DNA from: an uncultured Lysobacteraceae bacterium
Lineage (GTDB): Bacteria; Pseudomonadota; Gammaproteobacteria; Xanthomonadales; Xanthomonadaceae
Assembly: GCA_946886995.1 (NCBI GenBank)
Contig: CAMPJU010000096.1
Span: forward strand, 1 to 5,782
Length of the DNA stretch: 5,782 nt
Direction: 5' to 3'
Part shown: positions 1 through 4,705 of the stretch, in pieces
How the letters are laid out: every line of letters begins with the position of its first letter
Position numbering within the stretch: the first letter of the stretch is position 1
Position numbers and translations under genes: made by a program
Notes under the pieces: generated by a model
Told to the model about the DNA's origin: nothing
The model's input: the letters and a program-made list of their open reading frames with translations, nothing else
The model's database searches: none

Positions 1-118
1 GATCGTACTTCTTGATCTCCATCTTGTTCGGCGTGTTCTTCTTGTTCTTGTCGGTCGTGTAGAAGTGACCGGTCGCGGCCGAGGAGATCAGCCGGATCTT
101 GTCGCGCTTGGAAGCCAT
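1..118 (-). CDS. rpmG: 50S ribosomal protein L33 (N-terminal part, cut by window edge)
   Basis: Small basic protein of the large ribosomal subunit. The 39 visible residues begin [20 protein letters not shown] and continue with a [19 protein letters not shown] stretch, matching the conserved L33 core (GTGHFYTT.KNKR...K.E.KK.D). The family is usually 50-56 residues, so about 12-16 C-terminal residues lie beyond base 1. The start at 118 is set by a strong Shine-Dalgarno AGGAGGA 7 nt upstream, whose first base belongs to the rpmB stop codon. The gene follows rpmB by 13 bp, the usual bacterial rpmB-rpmG operon. No zinc-binding CxxC pair is seen in the visible part, so this looks like the cysteine-free form of L33, as in E. 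coli. Identity is essentially certain. Confidence 0.97.
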   Translation of the reverse strand, partial: MASKRDKIRLISSAATGHFYTTDKNKKNTPNKMEIKKYD

Positions 119-134
119 GGTGTGATCCTCCTCA
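119..134 (-). promoter_or_regulatory. rpmG ribosome binding site overlapping the rpmB stop
   Basis: On the minus strand the rpmB stop TGA (134-132) runs straight into AGGAGGA (132-126), 7 nt before the rpmG ATG at 118. The Shine-Dalgarno is near-perfect and shares a base with the upstream stop codon. A ribosome terminating on rpmB therefore covers the rpmG initiation site, consistent with coupled translation and matched output of L28 and L33. Confidence 0.85.
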
Positions 135-368
135 GATCTTCTCGCCGCGGGCACGCAGGTCGGCGAGGACGGTGTCGATGCCGTTCTTGTCGATGGTGCG
201 CAGGGCGGCGGCGGAAACGCGCAGCTTGACCCAACGGTTCTCCGAGGCGACCCAGAAGCGGCGCTCGTGGAGGTTGGGGAGGAAGCGGCGGCGGGTCTTG
301 TTGTTGGCGTGCGAGACGTTGTTGCCGGTCTGCACGCGCTTGCCTGTGACTTGGCAGACGCGGGACAT
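132..368 (-). CDS. rpmB: 50S ribosomal protein L28
   Basis: Large-subunit ribosomal protein of 78 residues, exactly the usual proteobacterial length. It begins [20 protein letters not shown], followed by [19 protein letters not shown], the typical L28 signature, and ends in an Arg/Lys-rich tail (RARGEKI). The ATG at 368 is chosen over upstream in-frame codons because the protein then starts exactly where the family does, and because AGGAG lies 5 nt upstream (374-378). It is the first gene of a two-gene operon with rpmG. It is probably transcribed from its own promoter at 489-517, with an approximately 113-nt structured leader. Nothing in the protein itself is unusual. Confidence 0.97.
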   Translation of the reverse strand: MSRVCQVTGKRVQTGNNVSHANNKTRRRFLPNLHERRFWVASENRWVKLRVSAAALRTIDKNGIDTVLADLRARGEKI

Positions 369-482
369 GTCGACTCCTGGAGCGGGGACCCTCGAAGGTC
401 CGTGGGCGGTCCCCGTAGCCCGGGAACCCTCGGCCTCGCGGCAGGCGATCGATTGGCACATCGACGGGCCGGGCGCAGCGAG
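369..482 (-). promoter_or_regulatory. 5' leader of rpmB-rpmG with a strong hairpin
   Basis: The 121 bp between the membrane-protein gene and rpmB contain no gene. If transcription starts about 7 nt after the -10 box at 489, the leader is roughly 113 nt. Near its 3' end, CGGGGACC and GGTCCCCG (positions 408-415 and 383-390) form a perfect 8-bp stem with a 17-nt loop. The stem ends 4 nt before the AGGAG Shine-Dalgarno at 374-378. The loop plus the 3' arm can instead pair as a shorter GGACC/GGTCC hairpin, so two mutually exclusive folds are possible. The base pairing is visible; control of L28/L33 translation by this structure is inference. There is no T-tract, so it is not a standard terminator. 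Confidence 0.5.
383..415 (-). repeat. Perfect 8-bp inverted repeat in the rpmB leader
   Basis: CGGGGACC at 383-390 and GGTCCCCG at 408-415 are exact reverse complements separated by 17 nt. In RNA this gives a GC-rich stem just upstream of the rpmB ribosome binding site. See the leader entry for its possible role. Confidence 0.7.
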
Positions 483-488
483 CCGGGC

Positions 489-517
489 ATTATGCCGGTC
501 CGGGCGGCTCCTGCCAA
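489..517 (-). promoter_or_regulatory. Sigma70-type promoter for rpmB-rpmG
   Basis: On the minus strand, TTGGCA (512-517, five of six matches to TTGACA) and CATAAT (489-494, five of six matches to TATAAT) are separated by exactly 17 bp, the optimal spacing. It is one of the best -35/-10 pairs I could find by eye in this GC-rich window. The predicted start is about position 482. The promoter lies in the last codons of the upstream membrane-protein gene, and that gene's TAA stop (490-492) is contained within the -10 hexamer. The -10 also sits inside the small inverted repeat GGCATAATGCC. This explains how the ribosomal operon can be expressed independently of the upstream genes. Confidence 0.7.
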
Positions 518-831
518 GTCCGTGGTCGTATGTCGAGCCAGAGGCTGTACGCGGCCGTGAAGGCCGGGAACAGGTTCTGCAGGACGCCGACCGCGTCCTG
601 CTTGGCCGAGAACAGGAAGTACGACAGGGTCATCAGGCTGCCCGCCAGGCTCATGACCCAGAACGCCCGGGGGATCACCGGCCGCCCCGCCCGGCGGGTG
701 GCCCAGAACTGGACGAGCCAGCGGGTGCCGAACATCAACGCCCCGGTCAGGCCGATGGCCTTCCACGGGGTCAGGTGGATGCCGGTCCACGCCAGCCGGG
801 TGATCTCGGCATCCATGAAGCCGGGGGTCAT
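490..831 (-). CDS. Lipid A biosynthesis N-terminal domain (LAB_N) membrane protein
   Basis: A 113-residue small membrane protein. Residues 24-101 match the stand-alone LAB_N family (named after the N-terminal region of some lipid-A-disaccharide synthases). The visible signature is a hydrophobic helix with [18 protein letters not shown] (about 33-49), then [22 protein letters not shown] (51-72) and a third hydrophobic stretch with [14 protein letters not shown] (85-99), giving about three membrane segments. Such proteins are commonly encoded beside DPM1-like glycosyltransferases and sometimes ArnT-like enzymes. A role in handling lipid-linked sugars is inferred; the exact activity of the family is not established. 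The ATG at 831 is supported by GGAGG 7 nt upstream (839-843) and by the ATGA overlap with the glycosyltransferase stop. A second Met at residue 6 is possible. No ArnT-like third gene follows; rpmB is next. Confidence 0.88.
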   Translation of the reverse strand: MTPGFMDAEITRLAWTGIHLTPWKAIGLTGALMFGTRWLVQFWATRRAGRPVIPRAFWVMSLAGSLMTLSYFLFSAKQDAVGVLQNLFPAFTAAYSLWLDIRPRTWQEPPGPA

Positions 832-1556
832 GGCAGTTCCTCCACGCGGACGACCTGGCTGCGGCGGATGAGCCAGGCGACGCCGCGCAGGTCGCGCAGG
901 CCGACGATGGCGCGGGACAGGTTGTCGTACTTGGAGCTCCCGCTCGACCGCGCGCGGTGGCTCACCGGCAGGCTGAGGGCCTGCCACCCGGCACGCTGCA
1001 CCAGCGCGGGCAGGTAACGGTGCATGTGGTCGAAATACGGCAGCTCCAGGAACGCCTCCCGTTCGAACAGCTTGGTGCCGCAGCCCGTGTCGGGCGTGTC
1101 GTCGCGCAGCAGCCGGCGGCGGATCGCGTTGGCGGCGCGCGAGGCCCAGCGCTTCGCCGCGGTGTCCCGGCGCGCCACGCGCCAGCCGGTCAGCAACTTC
1201 ACCTCGGGGGCCGCGGCATCGCGCTCGGCCAGCAGTTTCGGCAGGTCGGCGGGATCGTTCTGGCCGTCACCGTCGAGCGTGGCGACCCAGGCGGCACGCG
1301 CCGCCTTCACGCCGTTGCGGATCGCCAGGCTCTGGCCGGCGCGGGTGGCATGCCGCAGGACCCGCAACTCCGGCACCTCGCCGCGCAACGCCTGCAGCTC
1401 GGCCGCCGTGGCGTCGCGCGATGCATCGTCCACGTAGATGAGTTCGAATGCGACCCCACCGCGCAATGCCGCCACCACTTCGCGCACCAGCGGCGCGATG
1501 TTGCGCGCCTCGTCATGCACCGGTACCACCACCGACAGCTGCGGCGTGCCGGCCAT
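828..1556 (-). CDS. Family 2 glycosyltransferase (DPM1/ArnC-like, soluble form)
   Basis: A 242-residue GT-A fold glycosyltransferase. Visible motifs are the N-terminal strand [14 protein letters not shown] (7-20), YVDDASRD (41-48) contributing to nucleotide-sugar binding, and DGDGQNDP (95-102) with the metal-binding DxD-type acidic residues. A late [10 protein letters not shown] (201-210) corresponds to the HxxRxxGxSKY region of dolichol-/polyprenyl-phosphate sugar synthases. The likely reaction is transfer of a sugar from a nucleotide donor to a polyprenyl phosphate at the inner membrane; the sugar cannot be read from sequence. It lacks the C-terminal transmembrane helices of ArnC/GtrB, so the adjacent LAB_N protein may supply the membrane anchor (inference). 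The ATG at 1556 is 10 bp after the parB stop with no clear Shine-Dalgarno, suggesting coupling to parB. Its stop overlaps the next start by 4 bp. Confidence 0.93.
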   Translation of the reverse strand: MAGTPQLSVVVPVHDEARNIAPLVREVVAALRGGVAFELIYVDDASRDATAAELQALRGEVPELRVLRHATRAGQSLAIRNGVKAARAAWVATLDGDGQNDPADLPKLLAERDAAAPEVKLLTGWRVARRDTAAKRWASRAANAIRRRLLRDDTPDTGCGTKLFEREAFLELPYFDHMHRYLPALVQRAGWQALSLPVSHRARSSGSSKYDNLSRAIVGLRDLRGVAWLIRRSQVVRVEELP

Positions 1557-1561
1557 GTGCC

Positions 1562-1574
1562 AGGGCTCAGCCCT
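1562..1574. repeat. Short perfect inverted repeat at the parB stop
   Basis: AGGGCT, a single central base, then AGCCCT form an exact 6-bp inverted repeat spanning the parB stop codon and the 10-bp gap to the glycosyltransferase. A one-base loop cannot fold fully, so an RNA hairpin would lose its inner pairs. It could be a small DNA site, an RNA element affecting the Shine-Dalgarno-poor glycosyltransferase start, or chance. It is visible but of unknown meaning. Confidence 0.35.
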
Positions 1575-2493
1575 TGCTGCGCAACCGCTCGAGTACGCCG
1601 TCGAGCGTCTCGAGGTCGCTGTAGTGGATCACCAGCCGCCCCTTGCCGCCGCGCCCGTGCAGCACGTTCACGCGCGATCCCAGCGATTCGGACAGCTCGC
1701 GCTCGAGCGCCGCGATGTCGGCCTGCGGTCGCCCGGGCGTGGCCTTGCGCGTGCGGTTCGGCGTCACCTTGCCGGCCGACAGCTGCTGCACGCGGTGCTC
1801 GACCTCGCGCACCGACCACCCGTGCTCGACCGCCTGCCGCGCCAGGGCGATCGCCGCCGGCGGCGCCACGGTGAGCAGCGCGCGCGCATGGCCCATCTCC
1901 AGCGCGCGCGTCTCGACCAGCGCGCGCAACTCGTCGGGCAGCTCCAGCAGCCGCAGCAGGTTGGACACCGCCGCGCGGGAGCGGCCGACCGCGTCGGCAG
2001 CCTGCGCATGGGTCAGGTGGAATTCGTCGATCAGGCGCTGCAGCGCGGTGGCTTCCTCCAGCGGATTGAGGTCCTCGCGCTGGATGTTCTCGATCAGCGC
2101 CATCGCGACGACGGCGTGGTCGTCGACCACGCGCACCACCGCCGGGATGTCGTCCAGGCCGGCGATCCGCGACGCGCGCCAGCGACGCTCGCCGGCGATG
2201 ATCTCGTAGCGTGCGGCGCCGTCCGCGCCCTGCGCGATCTCGCGCACCACGATCGGCTGGATCACGCCCTGCGCGCGGATCGACTCCGCCAGTTCCTCCA
2301 GCTTGGCCTGGTCCATCGAGCGACGCGGCTGGTACTGCCCGGGCTGCAGCCGCGCCACCGGCAGGCGGAGCAGCGACTCGCCCGGCTGCGGTTCCATCGC
2401 GGCCGCCTCGGCGGCGGCCTTCGGTCCCAGCAACGCCTCCAGGCCACGCCCCAGTCCGCGCTTCTTCGGGGCAGCCTTCTTCACCACGCTCAT
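1567..2493 (-). CDS. parB: Chromosome partitioning protein ParB (Spo0J family)
   Basis: A 308-residue CTP-dependent DNA clamp that loads at parS sites, spreads on the origin region and stimulates ParA. The N-terminal KKRGLGRGLEALLG (10-23) is the ParA-contacting motif. The ParB/Spo0J N-domain runs from about 40 to 145, with the CTP-binding boxes GERRWRA (101-107) and ENIQRE (135-140) both intact. A helix-turn-helix follows (about 160-182, LTHAQAADAVGRSRAAVSNLL), then a linker and the C-terminal dimerisation/DNA-binding domain (about 260-308). Length is normal for a chromosomal ParB. The ATG at 2493 is chosen because the conserved N-terminal motif follows at once, GGAG lies 8 nt upstream (2502-2505), and it overlaps the parA stop as ATGA. 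The frame stays open further upstream, but only as a shadow of parA. Confidence 0.97.
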   Translation of the reverse strand: MSVVKKAAPKKRGLGRGLEALLGPKAAAEAAAMEPQPGESLLRLPVARLQPGQYQPRRSMDQAKLEELAESIRAQGVIQPIVVREIAQGADGAARYEIIAGERRWRASRIAGLDDIPAVVRVVDDHAVVAMALIENIQREDLNPLEEATALQRLIDEFHLTHAQAADAVGRSRAAVSNLLRLLELPDELRALVETRALEMGHARALLTVAPPAAIALARQAVEHGWSVREVEHRVQQLSAGKVTPNRTRKATPGRPQADIAALERELSESLGSRVNVLHGRGGKGRLVIHYSDLETLDGVLERLRSKG

Positions 2494-3308
2494 TCCACCG
2501 TCTCCGTGTTCCGTTGTGGCGCCGCCGGCATCGCGCGCCCCGCGCGCTCGCGCGTGCGCCGCAGCAATTCGCCCGCCAGCCCCAGGTAAGCCACGCCGCC
2601 GCGGCTGGCCGCGTCGTAGCCCACGATGCTGCGACCATGGCTGGGCGCCTCCGCCAGGCGCACGTTGCGAGGCACCACCGTGCGGAACACCTTGTCGCCG
2701 AAGTGCTGGACCAGTTCCGCCGAGACCGCGTTGGCCAGGTTGTTGCGCACGTCGAACATGGTACGCAGCACGCCTTCGACCTCCAGCCCCGGATTGAGCT
2801 TCGTCGTCAGCGCATCGATCGTCTCGAGCAGGGCGGTCAGGCCTTCCAGCGCGTAGTACTCGCACTGCATCGGCACCAGCACCGAGTCCGCCGACGTGAG
2901 GGCATTCAGGGTCAGCAGCCCCAGCGCCGGCGGGCAGTCGATGAGGATGAAGTCGTAGCGCTCGCGCAGCGGCTCCAGCGCGCGACGCAGCCGCAATTCG
3001 CGGCCGTCCTCGTCCATCAGCTCGAACTCGGCCGCGGTCAGGTCGATGTTGCCCGGCAGCAGGTCGTAGCCTTCGGGCGTGCGCACGATCGCGTCGGGTG
3101 CGTGCATTTCCTCTAGCAGCACGTCCGTCGACGAGGCCTGCAACTCGCGCTTGTCGACGCCACTGCCCATGGTCGCGTTGCCCTGCGGGTCAAGGTCGAC
3201 CAGCAGCACCCGTTGCGGCGTGCGCGAGAGCGCCGCGGCCAGGTTGACGGCGGTCGTGGTCTTCCCGACCCCGCCCTTCTGGTTGGCGACAGCGATGATG
3301 CGGGCCAT
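2490..3308 (-). CDS. parA: Chromosome partitioning ATPase ParA (Soj family)
   Basis: A 272-residue deviant-Walker ATPase that binds the nucleoid non-specifically as an ATP dimer and moves ParB-parS complexes to segregate the replication origin. It starts MARIIAVANQKGGVGKTTTA, carrying the deviant Walker A KGGVGKTT (11-18) with the signature lysine. DLDPQGN (38-44) is the switch/Walker A' region, and ILIDCPP (121-127) is Walker B. YYALEGL (151-157) and RNVRLAEAPSHG (214-225) are typical of chromosomal Soj proteins. There is no extra N-terminal DNA-binding domain of the plasmid P1 ParA kind. The short C-terminal tail after about 250 is Arg/Ala-rich and probably lineage-specific. The ATG at 3308 fits the family start, but only a distant AGGGG lies upstream (spacing about 12). 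parB follows with a 4-bp overlap. Confidence 0.97.
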   Translation of the reverse strand: MARIIAVANQKGGVGKTTTAVNLAAALSRTPQRVLLVDLDPQGNATMGSGVDKRELQASSTDVLLEEMHAPDAIVRTPEGYDLLPGNIDLTAAEFELMDEDGRELRLRRALEPLRERYDFILIDCPPALGLLTLNALTSADSVLVPMQCEYYALEGLTALLETIDALTTKLNPGLEVEGVLRTMFDVRNNLANAVSAELVQHFGDKVFRTVVPRNVRLAEAPSHGRSIVGYDAASRGGVAYLGLAGELLRRTRERAGRAMPAAPQRNTETVE

Positions 3309-3361
3309 GCGGCTCGGCGTCCCCTCGTGCTCGGAGGCCGGGCGTGCCGGCCGAGCGGTCG

Positions 3362-3367
3362 ATTATG
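3362..3367 (-). promoter_or_regulatory. Candidate -10 element for parA-parB
   Basis: CATAAT on the minus strand (five of six matches to TATAAT) sits in the 97-bp rsmG-parA gap, 53 bp before the parA start. It is the only AT-rich patch in that gap and has the same GGCATAAT context as the rpmB promoter in spirit, with a GGC-rich flank. No acceptable -35 is visible at 16-18 bp: a GTGACC lies only 12 bp away. The hairpin at 3388-3405 covers the region where a -35 would be. This is a weak, composition-based call. Confidence 0.3.
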
Positions 3368-3387
3368 CCGCCTGCCGCCGGTCACCG

Positions 3388-3405
3388 CCGGGACCGTCGT
3401 CCCGG
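3388..3405 (-). terminator. Hairpin immediately after the rsmG stop (terminator-like, no T-tract)
   Basis: CCGGGAC (3388-3394) and GTCCCGG (3399-3405) form a perfect 7-bp GC-rich stem with a 4-nt loop, directly abutting the rsmG TGA on the minus strand. What follows is GC-rich, with no run of T, so intrinsic termination would be weak or would need help. It may instead protect the rsmG mRNA 3' end, cause pausing, or act as a DNA operator, since it overlies the -35 region of the candidate parA promoter. Confidence 0.45.
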
Positions 3406-4068
3406 TCAGCCCCTGGCCACGACCACCAGGTGCCGCTCGCCCTCCTGTCCGGGCACTTCCAGCGGCTCGATGCGCTCCACGCGCCAGCCAGGCGGCAACG
3501 CGGCGATCTCGTCGCCGGGAACGACGCCCTTCATCGCGAGCAGCCGGCCTTCGGGAGCGAGCAGATGGCCGCCGAGCTCGAGGATCCTGGGCAGCGTGGC
3601 CAGCGCGCGCGCGGTGTTCGCGTCGAATGTCCCGTCGGCGACCACGGCCTCGAACCGCGCCTCGACCACGCGCGCGTTCGCCAGTCCGAGCGTGCGCACC
3701 GCCTCGCGCAGGAAGCGCGCCTTCTTGCCGTTGCTCTCCACCAGCGCGACCTGCAGCGCGGGGAACGCGATCGCCAGCGGGATCCCCGGCAGCCCCGGGC
3801 CCGTTCCCAGGTCCGCGAGCGATCCGCCACGCGCGGCGAGCGGCGCGACCGCCCGGTGCATCGCCAGCGAATCGAGCAGGTGTCGCGCCACCATCGCGCG
3901 GGGGTCGCGCACGGCGGTCAGGTTGTACGTACGGTTCCAGCGCGCCAGCAGCGACAGGTACGCCAGCAAGGGCGACGCCAGCGCCTCGTCCAGCGCGAGT
4001 GCGCGCAATCCCGCGCGCAATTCGTCGCGGAGCGCCGCGTCATGCACGGCGTCGTTGGCTTCAGGCAT
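3406..4068 (-). CDS. rsmG: 16S rRNA (guanine527-N7)-methyltransferase RsmG (GidB)
   Basis: A 220-residue SAM-dependent Rossmann methyltransferase that makes m7G527 in 16S rRNA; loss of the family enzyme gives low-level streptomycin resistance in several bacteria. [13 protein letters not shown] (44-56) and RHLLDSL (62-68) are the GidB N-terminal signatures. [17 protein letters not shown] (84-100) is the SAM-binding motif I, and [12 protein letters not shown] (109-120) is motif II with the acidic ribose-binding residue. The family's usual D..xSRAxAxL segment reads [11 protein letters not shown] (149-159), with Thr replacing Ser. The length is close to E. coli RsmG (207). The ATG at 4068 is supported by GAGGA 8 nt upstream and overlaps the phosphopantetheinyl transferase end by 8 bp. 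It precedes parA, as in many bacteria, but the usual upstream partner mnmG (gidA) is absent. Confidence 0.96.
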   Translation of the reverse strand: MPEANDAVHDAALRDELRAGLRALALDEALASPLLAYLSLLARWNRTYNLTAVRDPRAMVARHLLDSLAMHRAVAPLAARGGSLADLGTGPGLPGIPLAIAFPALQVALVESNGKKARFLREAVRTLGLANARVVEARFEAVVADGTFDANTARALATLPRILELGGHLLAPEGRLLAMKGVVPGDEIAALPPGWRVERIEPLEVPGQEGERHLVVVARG

Positions 4069-4678
4069 CGGCCGTGTCCTCGGGCAGCGGTGGGCACGGC
4101 GTTTCGCGCCATGCGAGCGCCGCACGATAACCGGGACGCGGACTCCATTCGTGCAATCGCCAGTCGCCGGGCGCGCCCAGCGCGGGATCGCAGGCCACCA
4201 GCACCAGCGCGCCGCCACGATCGGCGAACACGACGCGCGCCAGGCCGAAGGACAGGCCATGGCCGTGCGCCTTGAGGATCGCCTCCTTCGCGCACCACAG
4301 GCGCAGGAACGACGCTTCGCGCACCGGCTCGGCGAGTCCATGCAGCCAGTCGGCCTCCGGCGTCGCGAAGAACCGGCGCGCGAGCGCGAGCGCATTCGGC
4401 CGCGGACGTGTCCATTCGAGGTCGATCCCGAGCACCAGCCCGCGACCGAACGCCACCACCAGCCCCTCGCCGCTGTGGCTCCAGCCGGCGTCGAACTCGT
4501 GGCATGGCGGCTGCAGGCGGGGACGACCATGGTCGTCGCGGCGCATCGGCACCTCGTCGGGCGCCCGGCCGAGCAACGGGCCGAGCCAGGCGCGCGCGAC
4601 GGTTTCCGCGGCGACACCCGCGACATGGTCGCGCCATGTCCAGCGCAGGGTCGGCGGCAGGGGCGGTTGGGGCGACAT
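4061..4678 (-). CDS. 4'-phosphopantetheinyl transferase (Sfp/HetI superfamily)
   Basis: Transfers the phosphopantetheine arm from coenzyme A to a serine of acyl or peptidyl carrier proteins, converting them to the active holo form. Numbering from this start (205 residues), [10 protein letters not shown] (46-55) is the substrate loop and [14 protein letters not shown] (65-78) binds CoA. GIDLE (84-88) gives the Mg-binding Asp/Glu pair, and [16 protein letters not shown] (127-142) is the WxxKEAxxKxxGxGL motif with the catalytic Glu and Lys; all key residues are present. Start choice is uncertain: in-frame ATGs occur at 4711, 4699 and 4678, none with a Shine-Dalgarno. I prefer 4678 because the 11 extra residues are not family-like and the others collide with the divergent ligase. 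The ligase next door suggests its target is the carrier protein of an aryl polyene pathway (inference). Confidence 0.92.
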   Translation of the reverse strand: MSPQPPLPPTLRWTWRDHVAGVAAETVARAWLGPLLGRAPDEVPMRRDDHGRPRLQPPCHEFDAGWSHSGEGLVVAFGRGLVLGIDLEWTRPRPNALALARRFFATPEADWLHGLAEPVREASFLRLWCAKEAILKAHGHGLSFGLARVVFADRGGALVLVACDPALGAPGDWRLHEWSPRPGYRAALAWRETPCPPLPEDTADA

Positions 4679-4705
4679 GTCGGCGTAAAGTATGCGCATG
4701 TCGGC
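4676..4705. repeat. 9-bp direct repeats with palindromes in the divergent start region
   Basis: CATGTCGGC occurs at 4676-4684 and again at 4697-4705, a 21-bp period (two helical turns). Each copy adjoins a perfect palindrome: GACATGTC (4674-4681) and ATGCGCAT (4692-4699). The pair flanks the only AT-rich patch between the divergent transferase and ligase genes. The layout resembles a two-site operator for a dimeric regulator, but the repeats also contain the start codons, so coincidence is possible. Confidence 0.4.
4686..4692. promoter_or_regulatory. Candidate back-to-back -10 elements for divergent, near-leaderless transcription
   Basis: On the plus strand TAAAGT (4686-4691) ends 6 nt before the ligase ATG at 4698. 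On the minus strand TACTTT (4692-4687) ends 8 nt before the transferase ATG at 4678. Both fit the loose TANNNT pattern associated with leaderless transcripts, and neither gene has a Shine-Dalgarno. No convincing -35 is seen on either side. This is a speculative reading of a very short gap. Confidence 0.25.

Noticed and set aside
172..1017. 281-codon plus-strand open frame across rpmB, its leader and the LAB_N gene
   Set aside because: It runs antisense to two genes with clear family identity and has no domain or initiation signal of its own.
957..1874. 305-codon plus-strand open frame opposite the glycosyltransferase and the end of parB
   Set aside because: Shadow frame of the GC-rich genes on the other strand. 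No motif, no ribosome binding site, and an Arg/Ala-rich C-terminus.
1855..1920. Runs of alternating GC (GCGCGCGC) as possible repeats
   Set aside because: They fall within codons for Ala/Arg in ParB and are explained by GC-rich codon use. No unit is repeated in an array.
1438..2589. Long plus-strand open frame (383 codons) opposite parB and the glycosyltransferase
   Set aside because: Its translation is an Arg/Gln/His-rich shadow with no domain signature. Both minus-strand genes there have complete family motifs, and high GC leaves antisense frames open by chance.
2494..2865. N-terminal extension of the parB frame upstream of 2493
   Set aside because: The extension overlaps parA out of frame and reads as low-complexity Arg/Gly-rich sequence. 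The ParB family N-terminus, a Shine-Dalgarno and the ATGA junction all support 2493.
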